From: Bradysia coprophila
Lineage: Eukaryota; Arthropoda; Insecta; Diptera; Sciaridae
Assembly: GCF_014529535.1 (NCBI RefSeq)
Contig: NW_023503972.1
Location: forward strand, 186,001 to 250,000
DNA: 64,000 bases
Direction: 5' to 3'
Both the position numbers and the translations under genes were made by a program. This document shows positions 12,400 through 25,800 of the stretch, piece by piece. The first letter of the stretch is position 1. Each line of letters starts with the position of its first letter. Under the pieces are notes generated by a model. That model was not told the origin of the DNA and made no database searches. It saw only the letters and a list, made by a program, of their open reading frames with translations.

Positions 12400-13056
12400 T
12401 ACTATTGATGATGCTTAAACCTATTGCAGTTTGTTTTTTAACATTTGTGAAATTTAAAATTTGTGACCACAATTCCAACCGAATCAGTGACAGTTTTTCA
12501 TATAATACGCTCTTGTGTGATATTTTTGGTGTTGTCAGGAAAGTGAGCAGTTTTGTGAAAATTTTAGCTTTAATTTCATTATTTTATTAAAATTTTATTA
12601 ATTTCTGGAAAATGTAAGACCGCAATTCCAACGGCGAAAGTCCACATTACCTCTCTGAAGCATATTCGAATCATTTTATATGACTTCCTAAGAGATACAT
12701 CGACAGTTTTCGGGTCGTTTTTTCGGGTTTTGTGGAAGGAAAAAGTACCGATGCCTCTTAATCTGTATACGAAAAATATAAAAAATATTTTCACCAAATA
12801 TGACAATTTGGAGAATTTTCAATTTTTCCGAAGGTCTGTATAATAGTCGGGGAACAACATTGTCCCAACATTAGGCGTCCATGTAATTTCTTCTGTTTGA
12901 GCGGGGGAATTTTTCAGTGATTCCAAACGTCCTGTATAAGGAACGACTTGATCTACATAGAATTTTGGTCAAATGAAAGAAGCTATTGTCTGTCGTTATT
13001 TTTTAGATCTATTTAACTGTTTAAATAGCCCGTTGCTAAATTCCCTGATTGTAGGT

Positions 13057-13128
13057 ACGCGATGCCAAATACCCAACCAATAGAACAGAGACACGAATTG
13101 ATTGATCACTTCATGAATTTGTATGTAT
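13057..13128 (-). pseudogene. Odorant receptor exon 1 fragment
   Basis: Read on the minus strand this gives IHEVINQFVSLFYWLGIWHR, matching the N-terminal stretch of the intact receptor at 10.5 kb (IHQVIILLISLFYWMGIWHR). Homology stops beyond this short piece and no further exon follows downstream on this strand. I interpret it as the truncated start of a lost receptor gene. Confidence 0.6.
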
Positions 13129-13159
13129 TGTAATAGAACATTTTTTACATGCGTCGAAA

Positions 13160-13345
13160 ACCGTACTTTTCATGTTTCAAGCACTTCTTTCAACGTACTC
13201 GGAATGTAAAATCCATTGCATAACTCGGGATAAAAATGAAAAGTCTCGTTTTCGTGTGTTTATTGACCTCGTCTTCGCCTCGGATCAACAAAATTCACAC
13301 GAAAACTCTACTTTTCATCTTTTTATCCCTAGTCATGTAATATAT
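13160..13345. repeat. GGGATAAAAA palindrome family, copy b
   Basis: Same leader and palindrome as copy a at 11640: CATGTTTCAAGCACTTCTTT, then TGCATAACTCGGGATAAAAA ... CATCTTTTTATCCCTAGTCA. Non-coding. Confidence 0.8.
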
Positions 13346-13460
13346 ATTATGCACCTGTTGCCAAGATTGATATTTTGACGTGTAGGAGATTATTGCCTTA
13401 GCCGAAGGCGTAGGTCATAATGCCTACACGTCAAAATAACAGTCTGGCAATAGGTGCATA
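13346..13460. repeat. Hairpin element (TATTTTGACGTGTAGG family)
   Basis: Arms GCACCTGTTGCCAAGATTGA and the complement near 13450 flank a loop with AGCCGAAGGCGTAGG. The same arms form the centre of the adjacent 300-bp palindrome. Confidence 0.75.
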
Positions 13461-13463
13461 TCA

Positions 13464-13763
13464 TATTTTATCTGTCTAGAACGATAATCTCGAGCTTATC
13501 CCTCTAGGGAGTTTTTGTTTATCTCGATATATCTGTTCTCGACAGATAATATATATTATGTACCTGTTGCCAAGATTGTTATTTTGACGTGTAGGCATTA
13601 CTGCCCACGCCTTCGGCTCTGGCAATAATGTCCTACACGTCAAAATAACAATCTTGGCAACAGGTACATAATATATATTATCTGTCGAGAACAGATATAT
13701 CGAGATAAACAAAAACTCCCTAGAGGGATAAGCTCGAGATTATCGTTCTAGACAGATAAAATA
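13464..13763. repeat. 300-bp near-perfect palindrome
   Basis: From TATTTTATCTGTCTAGAACG (13464) to its reverse complement ending at 13763, with the centre near 13614 (GCCTTCGGCTC). It nests the shorter hairpin family of 13346-13460 inside longer outer arms. The near-perfect symmetry suggests a recent insertion or ongoing arm conversion. Confidence 0.88.
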
Positions 13764-15819
13764 CTATTACACCACCACTTCCCTTCAAAGTTAAATTAAA
13801 TATTACAAATTACACACTACCACCAGAAAAGTTTGTGGTTTTACCAGCGGAAAAGTGGATGTCTTAATTACAAAGTAGACGACACTTTTGCTAAATAATT
13901 TATTAAAACATTGCATCATTACAAATGACAAAGTAAATAATAAGACGAAACGAAGTGAAGGTGAAAAATATAAAATATTCATATCATCGATTGCCTCAGT
14001 GTTTTATCAATTAAACATTATAATCAGTGTATTTTGGGCGAAAAGAACATCAAGAGTAACCCCACTGCCCACAGTTGGTCCGTATACCAACTGTATTTCG
14101 GGTGTACGACGGTATTACTCATGCAGTCCCGCAACTGGCCAAATCTCAAAGCGTGTGAAAGTTCAGACAAGCATGAATGACGAGTAGCATCTATGCATAT
14201 CTCAATTTATCCACAAAACAATTCAATCGTGTTCAATCCATCCATCTTGTGCCAAACTGAAAAAACGTGACCTTCTGCATGTCAATCATCTCTTCTCCAA
14301 TCCCAATACATTAATTTCCCTCGAGTCAAACAATAACGACTGGATGGTAGGATCTAAGGTGTCAGGTAATTTCTCTGTAAACAGTCCCACGGAAGGCACT
14401 TGTGGGTGCCCTGGTTCAGGTAATTTAACTATATTGTTGACTAATTGACTTGAAATGAAACTGGGTAACGTAGATAGTCCAATCACATGATCAAAAGACG
14501 GTTATTGTTGTTAGTTAAAAATTTAACGCATATCGAGTGGCGGTCTGCCGATGATACAATTTTTCATATTGCCTGAGGTGTGCTTTACCTACCCTATGTA
14601 AAACTAGCGTTGGAAGGACTTTTACATCACCATTTTGATCACACTTGCAATAATAGCACATTATAGCAGTATCAGCCTGCGGTTCAAAAATTTTATTTTG
14701 ACGAGCGGGTTCCCAACCCGAAATTCGCAACCACGTACCTACTTTACTGTACGGGCTTCTAATCGGTAAATGAGGAAATGAAAACACACAAATGGCACGT
14801 TAACACACTTACTCATCAAAATTACTTCCAACAGTTATTGTACTCCTTTTATTTATTGATTAAACTGATTCATGAATGACTTATATCGTCACCCGTTTTA
14901 TGAATGAGTCAGTCATGAGGTATGACACGGCAATTAATTTAGAGCACATAATTTTTTATTGTACGTATAGTCTGTCTAATCTGTACGTATCGTTAACCAT
15001 ATTATGTCTTTTATATAGATGGAGTCATATGATGCGACAGTTTGAAAACAATTCAGATTTTTTTTGGACAATTTCGAAGAGATTAAATTCAATCTCTCTG
15101 AGATTCAGAACCATCTCTAATCTTAGCTATACGTAAGCAAAGCCGATGTTTTGGCGTATTCCGAATGATTAATTTGTAAACCTTAAATTCGAAGGAGCGC
15201 TGAACACGTGAACACATTTGTCAGCCCCGTATGAAGTACTTCGAAGGAGATGAATTTGCTAGTTTTTGCAAGAGTTTTTGTTTCATTTGAGAGATAATTG
15301 AATGCCGATAATAGAATGGTGGCAAAAAAGTTTCAAAATTGGGCTACTCTCCCTAAGTGGTTTTTAGCACATAAATCGAGTAAATCTCATTCAATTTTGC
15401 TACAAATATATAAATATTTGACACGAATATATTAATATTTGTAACAAATAAATTCCCAATTAAAGTGGAAGCAAATTAAAATGATCGACTATGAGTGTAT
15501 CCAGATTTGAAAGCCAGTACAGTCTTACATACCGCCCATTTGAACTGTTTATATTGCATTTGTTAGGTTTATTACCTGTAAACAGTTCCAATGCACAATC
15601 ATAAGCTCGACTTCGAAGTATAAACGTGCGCGCGCAAGCTCAATACACCGAAAAAACATTGTGAATGTTATACAAATCGATCGAAAGCTTGTTATTTAGT
15701 TCTATACTCATTTTTAAATCACGATTCGCTCAAAATCTCATAATCGATCATTTTGATTTAGCCTGCCTTTAACATTGCTATCGGCTGTCTGGCTTATCAA
15801 TTTTAATTTTATTTTCTAG
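13764..15819. other. No recognisable gene; scattered repeat ends
   Basis: Includes an unassigned 90-codon minus frame at 14515-14787 that ends without a recognisable family motif, and at about 15220 the sequence CCCCGTATGAAGTACTTCG, which resembles the end of the element at 16990-18020. No gene supported. Confidence 0.45.
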
Positions 15820-16241
15820 ATTGACGAATGGTGTGGAGTCCTTTTTTACAAATCTATTTTTCATTCAGTTGGGAACTAGTGGCCTATGCATCTGTAATTC
15901 AGTTTATTGCCTAGCATTCGTGTGTATAGAACTCGCGTACACTCGTGAACATTTTTACTTGTACTTACAATCTTTTATAGAATATTGGTGACAATTCATT
16001 GGAATGATTATATATTTCCTTGTCTACTTCTACTTCATATCCGATCTATTTATGATCACGTACTTTGGCAACGAGATTATGCTATCTAGCAATCGCCTCT
16101 CCTACTGCTTATTCGACTCGGACTGGTGCAGTCAGCCAAAAATTGCATCGTAATAGTTGGTGAATATTTGAAACAACCGCAACAGCTGGTGATTGGCAAA
16201 CTGTACCCGCTAACTCTGGAGACATTTACACGAGTTTGCTT
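15820..16241 (+). pseudogene. Odorant receptor relic (exons 2-3)
   Basis: Exon 2, 15820-15919, is exactly 100 nt like that of both intact receptors, keeps its splice sites and reads LTNGVESFFTNLFFIQ to CNSVYCLAF. Exon 3 begins at 15981 (NIGDNSLE), then meets an in-frame TGA, shifts frame, resumes as SDLFMITYFGNEIMLSSNRL, meets TAA TAG and shifts again to YLKQPQQLVIGKLYPLTLETFTR. Exon 1 and the last exon were not found. A dead 7tm_6 gene, closer to the 53-kb receptor (EYLKQP, KLYPLTLETF) than to the 10-kb one. Confidence 0.82.
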
Positions 16242-16985
16242 TTGCAGTTAAATTGATTCGTACGATTTGAAACGAAATCTTTGTTAAACAAGTTATGTTG
16301 AGCACTCACTAATATAATTAGATTAGCAAATAAAATTATTGCTGTTGTGAAAGAACCATGATTTTGTACCGGATAATACAGTCGACGTCAGTTAAATTTT
16401 AACTCAAATTCCACCGTTTTTCAGCTGGTCCACTCATTCAAACAAAATTTCGAACGTTTTATGCAATTTATGAAATATATTTTCGACTATTTTTCAGTAA
16501 TCGAAAATCGTAGTGTACGTAACCAACGTAGATATATCAAGTAACTCTTTATTATAGTTTACCTCACTTTAAATCACAATTTTATTGAAAATAAATATTG
16601 AATAGCCACAAAAAAGTCCAAAAATGCTTCATATCCCACTTTTATATAGAAAATAGTCCAAATAGATCGAAATTTGGGTTCCAAGAGTATAAGAACAACG
16701 TGAATACATCGAATACATTGATCTCACTCTTATCAGCAATAAATGTTGAAGAGCTGCACAAAAAACCTCAAAAAAGTGAAATACAAACGAAAAGAAGGGA
16801 TAAAATTTTTAGTCGACTTGGGATGGACTTCCACTAAAGTCGCTCCAACCCTTTGCAGTGAAATTTATCCAAGGATGTTTTTGCATGTTATGGTTCTACA
16901 GAGGCTAGACTCTCTCACCATTTATACCTAGTTTTTTGACTTGTGTCACTGCAGCCGCTCAGGTACTTCGGAAAATCACCAATTT
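16242..16985. other. No recognisable gene
   Basis: AT-rich intergenic sequence with short frames only. Confidence 0.5.
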
Positions 16986-16989
16986 TTAG

Positions 16990-18020
16990 ACCCGTACGAA
17001 GTACTGGGGTCTTATAGGTTTACGCATACGTTTGTAACACGTCGAATTGGACTCCCTGAGAAAGGGGAAACCTATTGTGGTTGTCTAGAGATGCCAAATC
17101 CGCGGAAAAAGAATGTCCGTCCGTCTGTCCGTCTGTCTGTCTGCACGATAACTTGAGTAAAACGCATCCGATTTTGAAAATTCTTTTTTTCCCGTTTGGT
17201 AATGTCAAAAGACAGGCTAAGTTCGAAGATGAGTGATTTTGGATCGACCCCTCCCGAGCTGTGGCCCAATAAGTGCTTTACGGTTTTTCGAAGATATCTC
17301 CGGACATTTAAACGTTAAACTTGTACGTGATACGTCAAATAAAAGGTATTTACAATACCGATCGACAAAAAAAAAGTTTATGGAAATCGGATGACCGACT
17401 CGTGAGTTAGACCCCTTGGTGTGGAACAGGCACAGGGCGGCAAGCAGTTTTTGCTTGTAGGTCGGCCACATTTGAACATATTTCGTCTGTTTTAGCTTTA
17501 TTAGATAGGTATTGACCGTACCAATCAGGGAATTTTTTTTTTATGAAAATATGTTCTCCGGAGCGTGAGCTAGGTCTCTTGGAGTGAGCTCTTATCTGGC
17601 TACTCGGAAGTACAGTGAACGTGGTGTATTTTGACAATATCTCGAGTAAATTTTGACCGAATTTCATGATTTTTTTTTTGTTTGAAAGGTATTAACGAAT
17701 GTAAAGCGTCGGTACTATTTCCGGTCTCCTAACAAAATGGTTGCCGGCGGCCATATTGGATTTTAGTAAAACGATATAAAGTGGTAAAATTTGTACTTAG
17801 ATAGTTTTTGTTAACAGAGAAGTAATTGGTTATGTGTGGGGGGGTTTAGGAATCCCATATGTGGACTTCTATATATATCTATATACAGCTATATTGAGCA
17901 ATATACAGGCATGTAGAGCTATATAATAGCAAATTCATTTGTGGAATGTTTATTTATAGGAAAATATAGGTAAATATAGCTGTTTAAATAGGAATTTATG
18001 AAATTTGACTTCGTACGGGG
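16990..18020. mobile_element. Non-autonomous element with CCCGTACGAAGT ends
   Basis: The sequence begins ACCCGTACGAAGTACTGGGG and ends ACTTCGTACGGGG, giving 12-bp inverted ends about 1.03 kb apart. Its base composition is richer than the flanks and it includes a (GTCC/GTCT)n tract at 17117-17142. No transposase frame. Similar ends occur at about 15220 and 18171 (TTCGTACGGGTCC), so several copies or a larger composite may be present. Target duplication not seen, so boundaries are tentative. Confidence 0.5.
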
Positions 18021-19836
18021 CTGTCTATATTGCCTACGGCAATTTATTTGCAAGGCAAAGAGTGGATAATTCAAGTGATTTTAAAGCGCGAATAGCTTTT
18101 CAGCAGAGAAGAAAATGAAGTAAGAGAAATGAAGAGTTTCACAATAAAGGCTTTTGATACGAATAGGTGTTTCGTACGGGTCCGCGTTAGCTATGTTTTC
18201 ATCTAAAGTCATTAATATCACCGTCAGGTGAACATGGACCTGGTGGTAAGTATACTCTAATTTTGCGTCTCTTCAAGACCTTCAAACGTAGCTAAAAAAG
18301 TTTTTTTCCCGTTTTTTGTTTCACTCGAGCAAAAAAACGATATTGGGCCCCTTTTGGCAGACCCTTACTTCACTACCTCGATCGTCGACAACAAAATAAA
18401 TTTCATCAAACGTAGTACTACGTTCTACTCGCATCAGTTCAACGAATCGAATGAGCTATAACTCAATAAAATCAGCGACACCTTGTCCCAAAATGTCTGA
18501 TTTTGTTCGATGTTTTGGCGATATCACTCTTGAAGAAAAGTTCTCTAGATTTCGAGCTGAAATTTCGTTTCACGGAACACCGTTTATGTTACATTCACAA
18601 CAAAACTTCTAATCACAAAAAAGTGTAGATCCCGTGAACGCACTAAAAACCGAATTAATTACTTTAATATTCCGCGCATAGCACATATCAATCGTTGTTG
18701 TGCCAATAAATCATTGAAGATTAAAAAACAAACCAGATATTGGTTCCCAAATCATATACTATACCGCGAAAATGACGTTGACTGTAGTATAGTCACTTCG
18801 TTATCTCAATTTATTAATTGCTGATAAAGATATGAAGCGAATATTTTGCGAACAGTACAATAGAGCGATTAAACAGAACAATTGAGCCCAGTATAGATTG
18901 ACTTTTACGCGGTTCAACATCGCTGAAAAGCCGAAAACAACATATACGACTAATCGACTGTCGACTTTATCTTGTGTAAAGGTATGTGGATGATTCATCT
19001 TTTATTTGGACTGAACAATAAAAATAATAAAGTCATACCAGAACTACTTAAAGACTGTCAATAAAGAGTGTCGGTTACATCAGTTCAAGTTACTTTTCGT
19101 TCAGTTATTCATTACAGTAGTTCGGAACAGTAATGTAGTAAACGATAAACATGTCTGTGGTTAGGAATGGTTATTTGTTCACCGAGTGAGAAAAAAAAGT
19201 TGGAAATTTCGTTTGCATAGTGTTGTCACTCGAGAAAATGAAATTTCATAATTTTTTTTCCTGAGGTCAGCTTAACGTTTTTCGCGAAAAAGACTACCAA
19301 AGTTTTAACAGAGGTGAGAAAATGACTATTTTCTCGCCTGCGTTGTCAAATAGAACATTTTGTTACGAGTGATGAAAAATTCAGCTTTCATCACGAGTCA
19401 CAAACGACGTTTTTTGCGCTTGAAAACTGAAATGAAACGAAACCACAACAACATCACTCTACAGCCATTTCGGATCGCAACCGGAAAAATATATGAAAAT
19501 CCATTTTCGGACTTAGAAAGTACTAAGACGTACAGAAAACTTGAACTTTTCGATCATAGTTTGCGTGTCGAAATCCGTCGAATTTCAGTCTTCAAGCGCA
19601 AAATAACTATTTTTAGAACACGTCCTAATTTTTTATACGAGCGGAGCGAGGACTGCTGCTCAGAAAGACTTTCTGAGAAAGTCGACTTTTCCTATCTCGG
19701 TGCGAACACTTCTATTTCTTTCCACTCGGTTAAAGCACTCGTTTCAGTGTACCGAATGGGTCAAACATACATTCGTCAACCAACGATCTTCATGTGAAAA
19801 TGGCAATGAATGAATATTTCTCTTTGTTTATTCAGA
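18021..19836. other. Upstream region of the ABCA gene, repeat-derived
   Basis: Contains a 145-codon frame at 19360-19797 with no family features, in a stretch sharing GAGAAAATGACTATTTTCTC with a sequence near 44290. A splice-acceptor-like TTTATTCAG lies directly before the ABCA start codon, suggesting that a 5' untranslated exon lies somewhere in this region; I could not place it. Confidence 0.45.
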
Positions 19837-22800
19837 ATGGCAGCAACAGCCTGGGACAAGTTTTTGCTATTGTCTTGGAAAAATTGGATCATTCAGATTC
19901 GTCATCCAATCCAGACGATTTTCGAAGTTTTACTACCTATTTTCGTTTGCGCTTTGCTCATCGTTATCAGAGGTTTAGTCGATATTAAGGAATTCGACGA
20001 AGCCAAGCGATACGAACCGGTATCGGCGGTCAACATTCCGGATTCGACATGGTTCAATGGTGATGTGAACCATCAACTATTTTATTCTCCGACGAATCCG
20101 GTACTGGAACGGATCGTTGGCAATGTGTCGGAGAAACTCGGTTTCACGTCGCCCGTCGTTGGATTACCCAATTCTTTGGAGTTACTGAATGCGGCTCAGA
20201 CTAGGCAGCCGTTTGCAAGTGTAGAATTTGAGGATGGATTGCAGGTAATTGAATTAATCAGATGGTTTGAGGTTTTGTGAAAAACAAATTCCTCATGTTT
20301 CTCGGCCTGCGGAACGCTGCTAGTGGTTCATATTTGTTTTGTTTCGTAGTCTTTAAGTCGACTCTGACATCTGTTTAGGTCAGCTGTTTAGGTGCTCTAG
20401 CTCTTGTATAGCAAAATCCGCGTTTTAACAAATGAAGTACACGAAATAATCCATCAGTTTGTAGGTATTATCACTTAGATCAGAAGAAAAAAATGAAGTT
20501 GATAGTTATGCTAATGATGTGCTTGCCGTCTGATCAAAAAATAAACAATCGTATTGTCTCGGCCGAAAATAACAGATTAGATTGAATCTAACTGCACCCA
20601 CACCAAGCCAATAATAGACCCGAACAATTGATTTGTGATTTGTAAATATCATTTTTAAGTTTTAGTAGTGCATTTGAGGTGGGTAAACTTTGCGCACTTG
20701 AGGAAATTGAGATATATTACAATCTTGGTCAAGCAAGTCAGTCATTATTACACGAGTTTGAATGTGTGAGTCAGTGTGTTAAATATCTGAGTGTGAATGT
20801 TGGCGGAACGAGTGGAGGCCAAGATTTTGCTACATTTTTACCCATTGGCCTTCGGTACAGTTGAAGGCACAAACATTAAATTTTGTCAACTTAGATTGTC
20901 CAAATAATTGATTATTTTCCCAACGCATGGTAAAAGGGCTTTTTTTGGCGAATGATAGGTTTCCTGAAGCTTCTTGCAGGTCCCAAAAAAAAAACGAAAA
21001 ATCGATCTATAAAAATTTTCCCATCGAAATATTTTCTTGTTATGTAACTCTTACCCTCTACAAAAACCTCTAAAAACATTTCATGTCCACGGGAGGTCGA
21101 ATAAAAAAATTTGCAAGCTCACCGTGGGCTGTTACCGAAGGTGATACACTAAAACCATAACTTACCGTGTCCCACGGAAAAACGATTTGTTGAATGTGTT
21201 TTCGATGCACTGCATATTGATCTCTTCATAGTCAATCGACCAATTACCATTCATCATCAATTACGCATTGCGATTTCCTGCTGAATTAAGGCAAAACACA
21301 ACAGTTGCTAATGGTTTTTTCACTAATTGGGCCACGAATTTGAAACTCGGCAGCGATTTTACCATTGGACCACGTAATAAAGACGACAACGATGGCGGTG
21401 AGCCTCCCGGCTATATTCCCGTATACTAATTCATTATACCAACGCACAGCGAATAATATTTTAGTAAAGTGTGACCTATTTTAGCAAGGCTTCATTGCTC
21501 TACAAAATCTAATCGAACGGCAAATTATCCAAGAGGTGACACCCGGTGATATTCCAGATGTTACCATTCAACGTTTTCCGTATCCGCCCTATATCGAAGA
21601 CATCATCGGTTTCGTTTTGGAGTTTGCATTTCCGTTTCTGTTTTTAATCGCTTTCCTTTACAACTGCATCAACAATATCAAGTACATTACGGTCGAAAAG
21701 GAGTTGCAATTGAAAGAAACAATGAAAATTATGGGACTACCCTCTTATATGCACTGGATAGCTTGGTATTGACATTATTAAAATCAATCCTCCGGGGTGA
21801 ATTTAAAGAAATGATTACAATTGAACAGGTTCACCAAGTGCATGTTGTTCCAAGTGGTCATCATTACCGTACTGACCGTCATGTTCAAAATTCAATTGAC
21901 GAAAGGACTGGCAGTGTTTACTCACTCAAATTGGCTGATTGTTTGGATATTCTTTTTCCTATATTCCGTGGCAGCAGTCACCTACAGTTTTATGTTCTCC
22001 ACTTTCTTTAACAAGGCAAACATAGCAAGTATTGTCGGAGCGATTATGTGGTTTGTGCTGCTTCTTCCATACAACTTAATCGGTCAAAACAAGGACGCTG
22101 CACTCAGTGCAAAATTAGCTTCTTCATTGCTATGCAATTCCGGTATGGGATTCGGATTCGCCGTCATGAGCCAGTACGAAACTGCTGGCGTTGGCATTCA
22201 ATGGCACAATCTCTTTTCAACCGTTTCTCCCGATAACAATCTTACGCTGGGAGCGGTTATGGTCATGTTTATTTTGGCATCAGCAATCCAAATGCTAATC
22301 GCTCTATACGTGGAAAAGATTAAGCCAGGCGAGTTCGGAGTGCCGGAGAAATTCTACTTTCCATTCACAGCGAAATTTTGGACCGGTAAAGTAAACGCTG
22401 CCCCCATCGATCTGGATTCGTTGCATAAAGATAATTCCGAGTTTGAAGCGGAACCGCACGGACAAGTCGCAGGGATTCAAGTGCGAGGATTGCGGAAAGT
22501 CTACGCCAGAAAAGTTGCCGTTAATAACCTGACATTGAACATGTATGAAGATCAAATAACTGTGCTCCTTGGTCACAATGGTGCTGGTAAGAGTACGACA
22601 ATGTCGATGCTCACCGGCCTGTATCAACCCACTTCCGGAACAGCTTACATCAAAGGAAGCGACATCCGAACTGACATGAATGCAATACGAAGCTCGCTTG
22701 GAATGTGTCCACAGCACAATGTTCTATTTAACGAACTGACGGTGAAAGAGCACATTGTATTTTTCAGCAAGTTGAAGGGAATGAAAAAGCAGGCTGATGT

Positions 22801-25800
22801 GGACGAACAAATTCGAAAGTATGTAAATCTGTTGGAGTTGACGCCGAAATTGAATGCACAGAGGTATAAAACTTGCGATCTACTTTTTGTAATTGATTTT
22901 TCTGCAAATTAACCTATCTTTCCGAAAACCAGTAAAACTTTATCCGGAGGAATGAAGAGGAAACTCTCTGTGGGTATTGCTTTGTGCGGTTCATCGAAAA
23001 TTGTTTTGTGCGACGAGCCGAGTAAGTTATCAGAATTTCTCGGAATCTCTAAATAAAATTTCAAAATTGTCTACTTCTGAAGCTAGTGGCATGGACCCTG
23101 CAGCTAGGCGAGCGCTTTGGGACGTTCTAATTCAAGAAAAGAAAGGTCGAACCATTCTGTTGACCACTCACTTCATGGACGAGGCAGATGTACTCGGCGA
23201 TCGTATCGCTATAATGGCCGATGGGGATTTGAAAACCGTTGGCTCGTCGTTTTTCTTGAAGAAGAAGTTCGGAGTCGGTTATCGGCTTGTTTGCGTTAAA
23301 GCCGCTGATTGTGATCCAAGTAAAGTCACCAGCCTTTTGGCGAGTCACATTCCGGGAATAGCCGTTGAAACCAACGTTGGATCTGAACTAACGTATGTGT
23401 TGAAGGAGGAGTTCGTAAGCCAATTTCGAACAATTTTTGCTGATCTTGAAACGAAATCGGCTCAGCTGAATCTTACTAGTTTCGGTGTTTCGCTTACCAC
23501 AATGGAGGAAGTGTTTTTAAAGTAAAAATGGCATGACTGATGCTTAAAATGACTGAAATGGTCTAATGGTTCGAATGTTACGCTTTTATTGTTACAGAGT
23601 GGGAACGGATACGAACCCTATATCAGAGTCTCCGGAACCAGAATTGAATGGAGATTGTGATAACAATGGACATGATGATGGAAATGGTTTCCATTCAACC
23701 ATTGAGTGTAAGGCAATCGATGAATTTCATCTCGAAAGAATTGTCGACTCGATCAGAAAGGATAATTCTCAAATTTTATTTTCAGTGACAAAGGACGAGT
23801 CAAGGCTCGTTACCGGATTCCAACTGCAATGGAGTCAAATCAGGGCCATGGTCACCAAAAAAGTTCTCTACTCCATTCGAAATTACATTCTACTGCTGCT
23901 GCAATTTGTCATCCCGGCACTATTTATCGTCATCACAATGTTAACGGAACAGATGAACACCGGCGACAAAGATTTGCCGGAGTTACCAATTTCGTTCGGC
24001 GAATATTTGCAGACGGTTACGACAGTGGCACGCGGAACACTGGCTAGTGGATCATTGATCGAAAGTATCTCTACGAATTACGAGAACATCATCAACGGAC
24101 TGCCAAGTGTTCACTCGCTGCACGTTACGAGCGATGACTTCCAGGACGGCATTCTGGCACAATACCAAAATTCGTTGTCCGACACTAACTTAAAGTTTAT
24201 GGTCGGTGTGACCTTCAATGGTACAGCAATTGAGGCATGGTTCAACAATCAAGCTTACCACACGGCACCGCTAGCTATCAACACCATAAACAATGCGATT
24301 TTGAAGTGAGTCAATTTTGCAATAATTTTGAAGCTTTCGGTGAGTATAGCTCATTGAATTCTCATTAGGAGTGTATCAGGAAATGCAACCAGGGCTATCA
24401 ATCTGGTAAACAAGCCGTTGCCATATACTCAAGATTCAAAAATGGCTCAGTTGTACATTGGAAACAATTCAGGATTTAATGTTGCCTTCAACATCGGTTT
24501 CGCGATGGCTTTCGTGACTGCGATGTACGTCGTGTTTTACATCAAAGAACGTGTTAGTCGGGCGAAGCTACTGCAATTCGTTAGTGGAGTGAACAAAATT
24601 ATCTTCTGGTTTACTGCTTTCGTCGTCGACTATGTGATATTCGTTCTCATTTCCGTGATTTTAATTGCCGTATTGGCAGCATACCAACAGGATGCGTTCA
24701 GCACAGCCGAAGAGTTGGGCAGGAACTTTGCCATTTTGGTTCTGTTCGGATTTGCTGCTTTTCCGTTCACTTACATTTGCTCATTCATGTTTGATGTGAG
24801 ATTCAGTCGATAGGATCTAAGTTAGATCAGCCAGTTAATGCATAACGTTTGCAATCGACAGATTCCGTCAACTGGACTCGTTCGACTCTCCATCGGCTAC
24901 ATTGTTTCCGGCGTTTTCACCTACATGGCATTTTTCATACTCAACAACGAAACATTGGGACTTCAATACATCGCCGAACCCCTCGGCTGGCTGTTCCTAA
25001 TCTTTCCGCATTATTCACTGGCTCGAGGAATCAACAATTTGTACATGAAACAATCTACCATCAACATTTGCAACACACAATGCGACTACTTTCCGCAGTG
25101 CAGTCTTGTCGGTGTGGCCGGTCTCTGCGACAGTGTTCTTATTGATTGTAGCGGCAACATAATCGATCCGACTTTGAAATTGATTTGCGATGTGAAGAAG
25201 TCGTGTTGCGAACAGAACTTTTTCGATTTTAGTGAGAGTGGTGTCGGTGTGCAGCTGGTGGCACTATTCGTTATCGGTGTCGTCAGCTTTGTCATATTAT
25301 TTGTCATCGAATTCCGATGGCTGCAGAATTTGTATTTCAAATTGAGAGCCATCAATCGGTAAGTTTTAACATCATTGTCGGATACCCGGGCTTAATGCAG
25401 ATTGAATACTTTTAGTCGCAAGGATATACCGGAGTCAGAAGACGGCACTGTTGACTCCGACGTGATGAATGAAAAGAATAAAATCCGGTCGATCACTGCA
25501 TATGCTGATAGCAGTAACAATCTCATTGTAAAAGATTTTACAAAATTCTACGGGAACATACTGGCCGTGAATCAGATTTGCGTCGGCGTTAAAAAGTAAG
25601 AAAACAAAAAAGTATTTGACTATGTCGTCGAGATGACCCGAATCTGCGAACACTTCTGTCATCATTTCATCCATTTCCACCCGTAGATCCGAATGCTTTG
25701 GTCTGCTCGGAGTGAATGGTGCTGGGAAGACGTCCATGTTCAAGATGTTAACTGGTGATGAAACCATAACATCCGGCGAAGCTTGGGTTGAGGGCATCAG

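Noticed and set aside
14515..14787. 90-codon minus-strand frame with several cysteines and tryptophans
   Set aside because: Composition is protein-like but no family, partner exon or start context could be supported.
19360..19797. 145-codon open frame just upstream of ABCA
   Set aside because: Basic, low-information sequence overlapping repeat-like DNA; not continuous with the ABCA frame.
22304..22717. Antisense frames inside ABCA exons (also 23127-23348, 25435-25821, 25840-26127)
   Set aside because: Shadows of the strongly coding plus strand.
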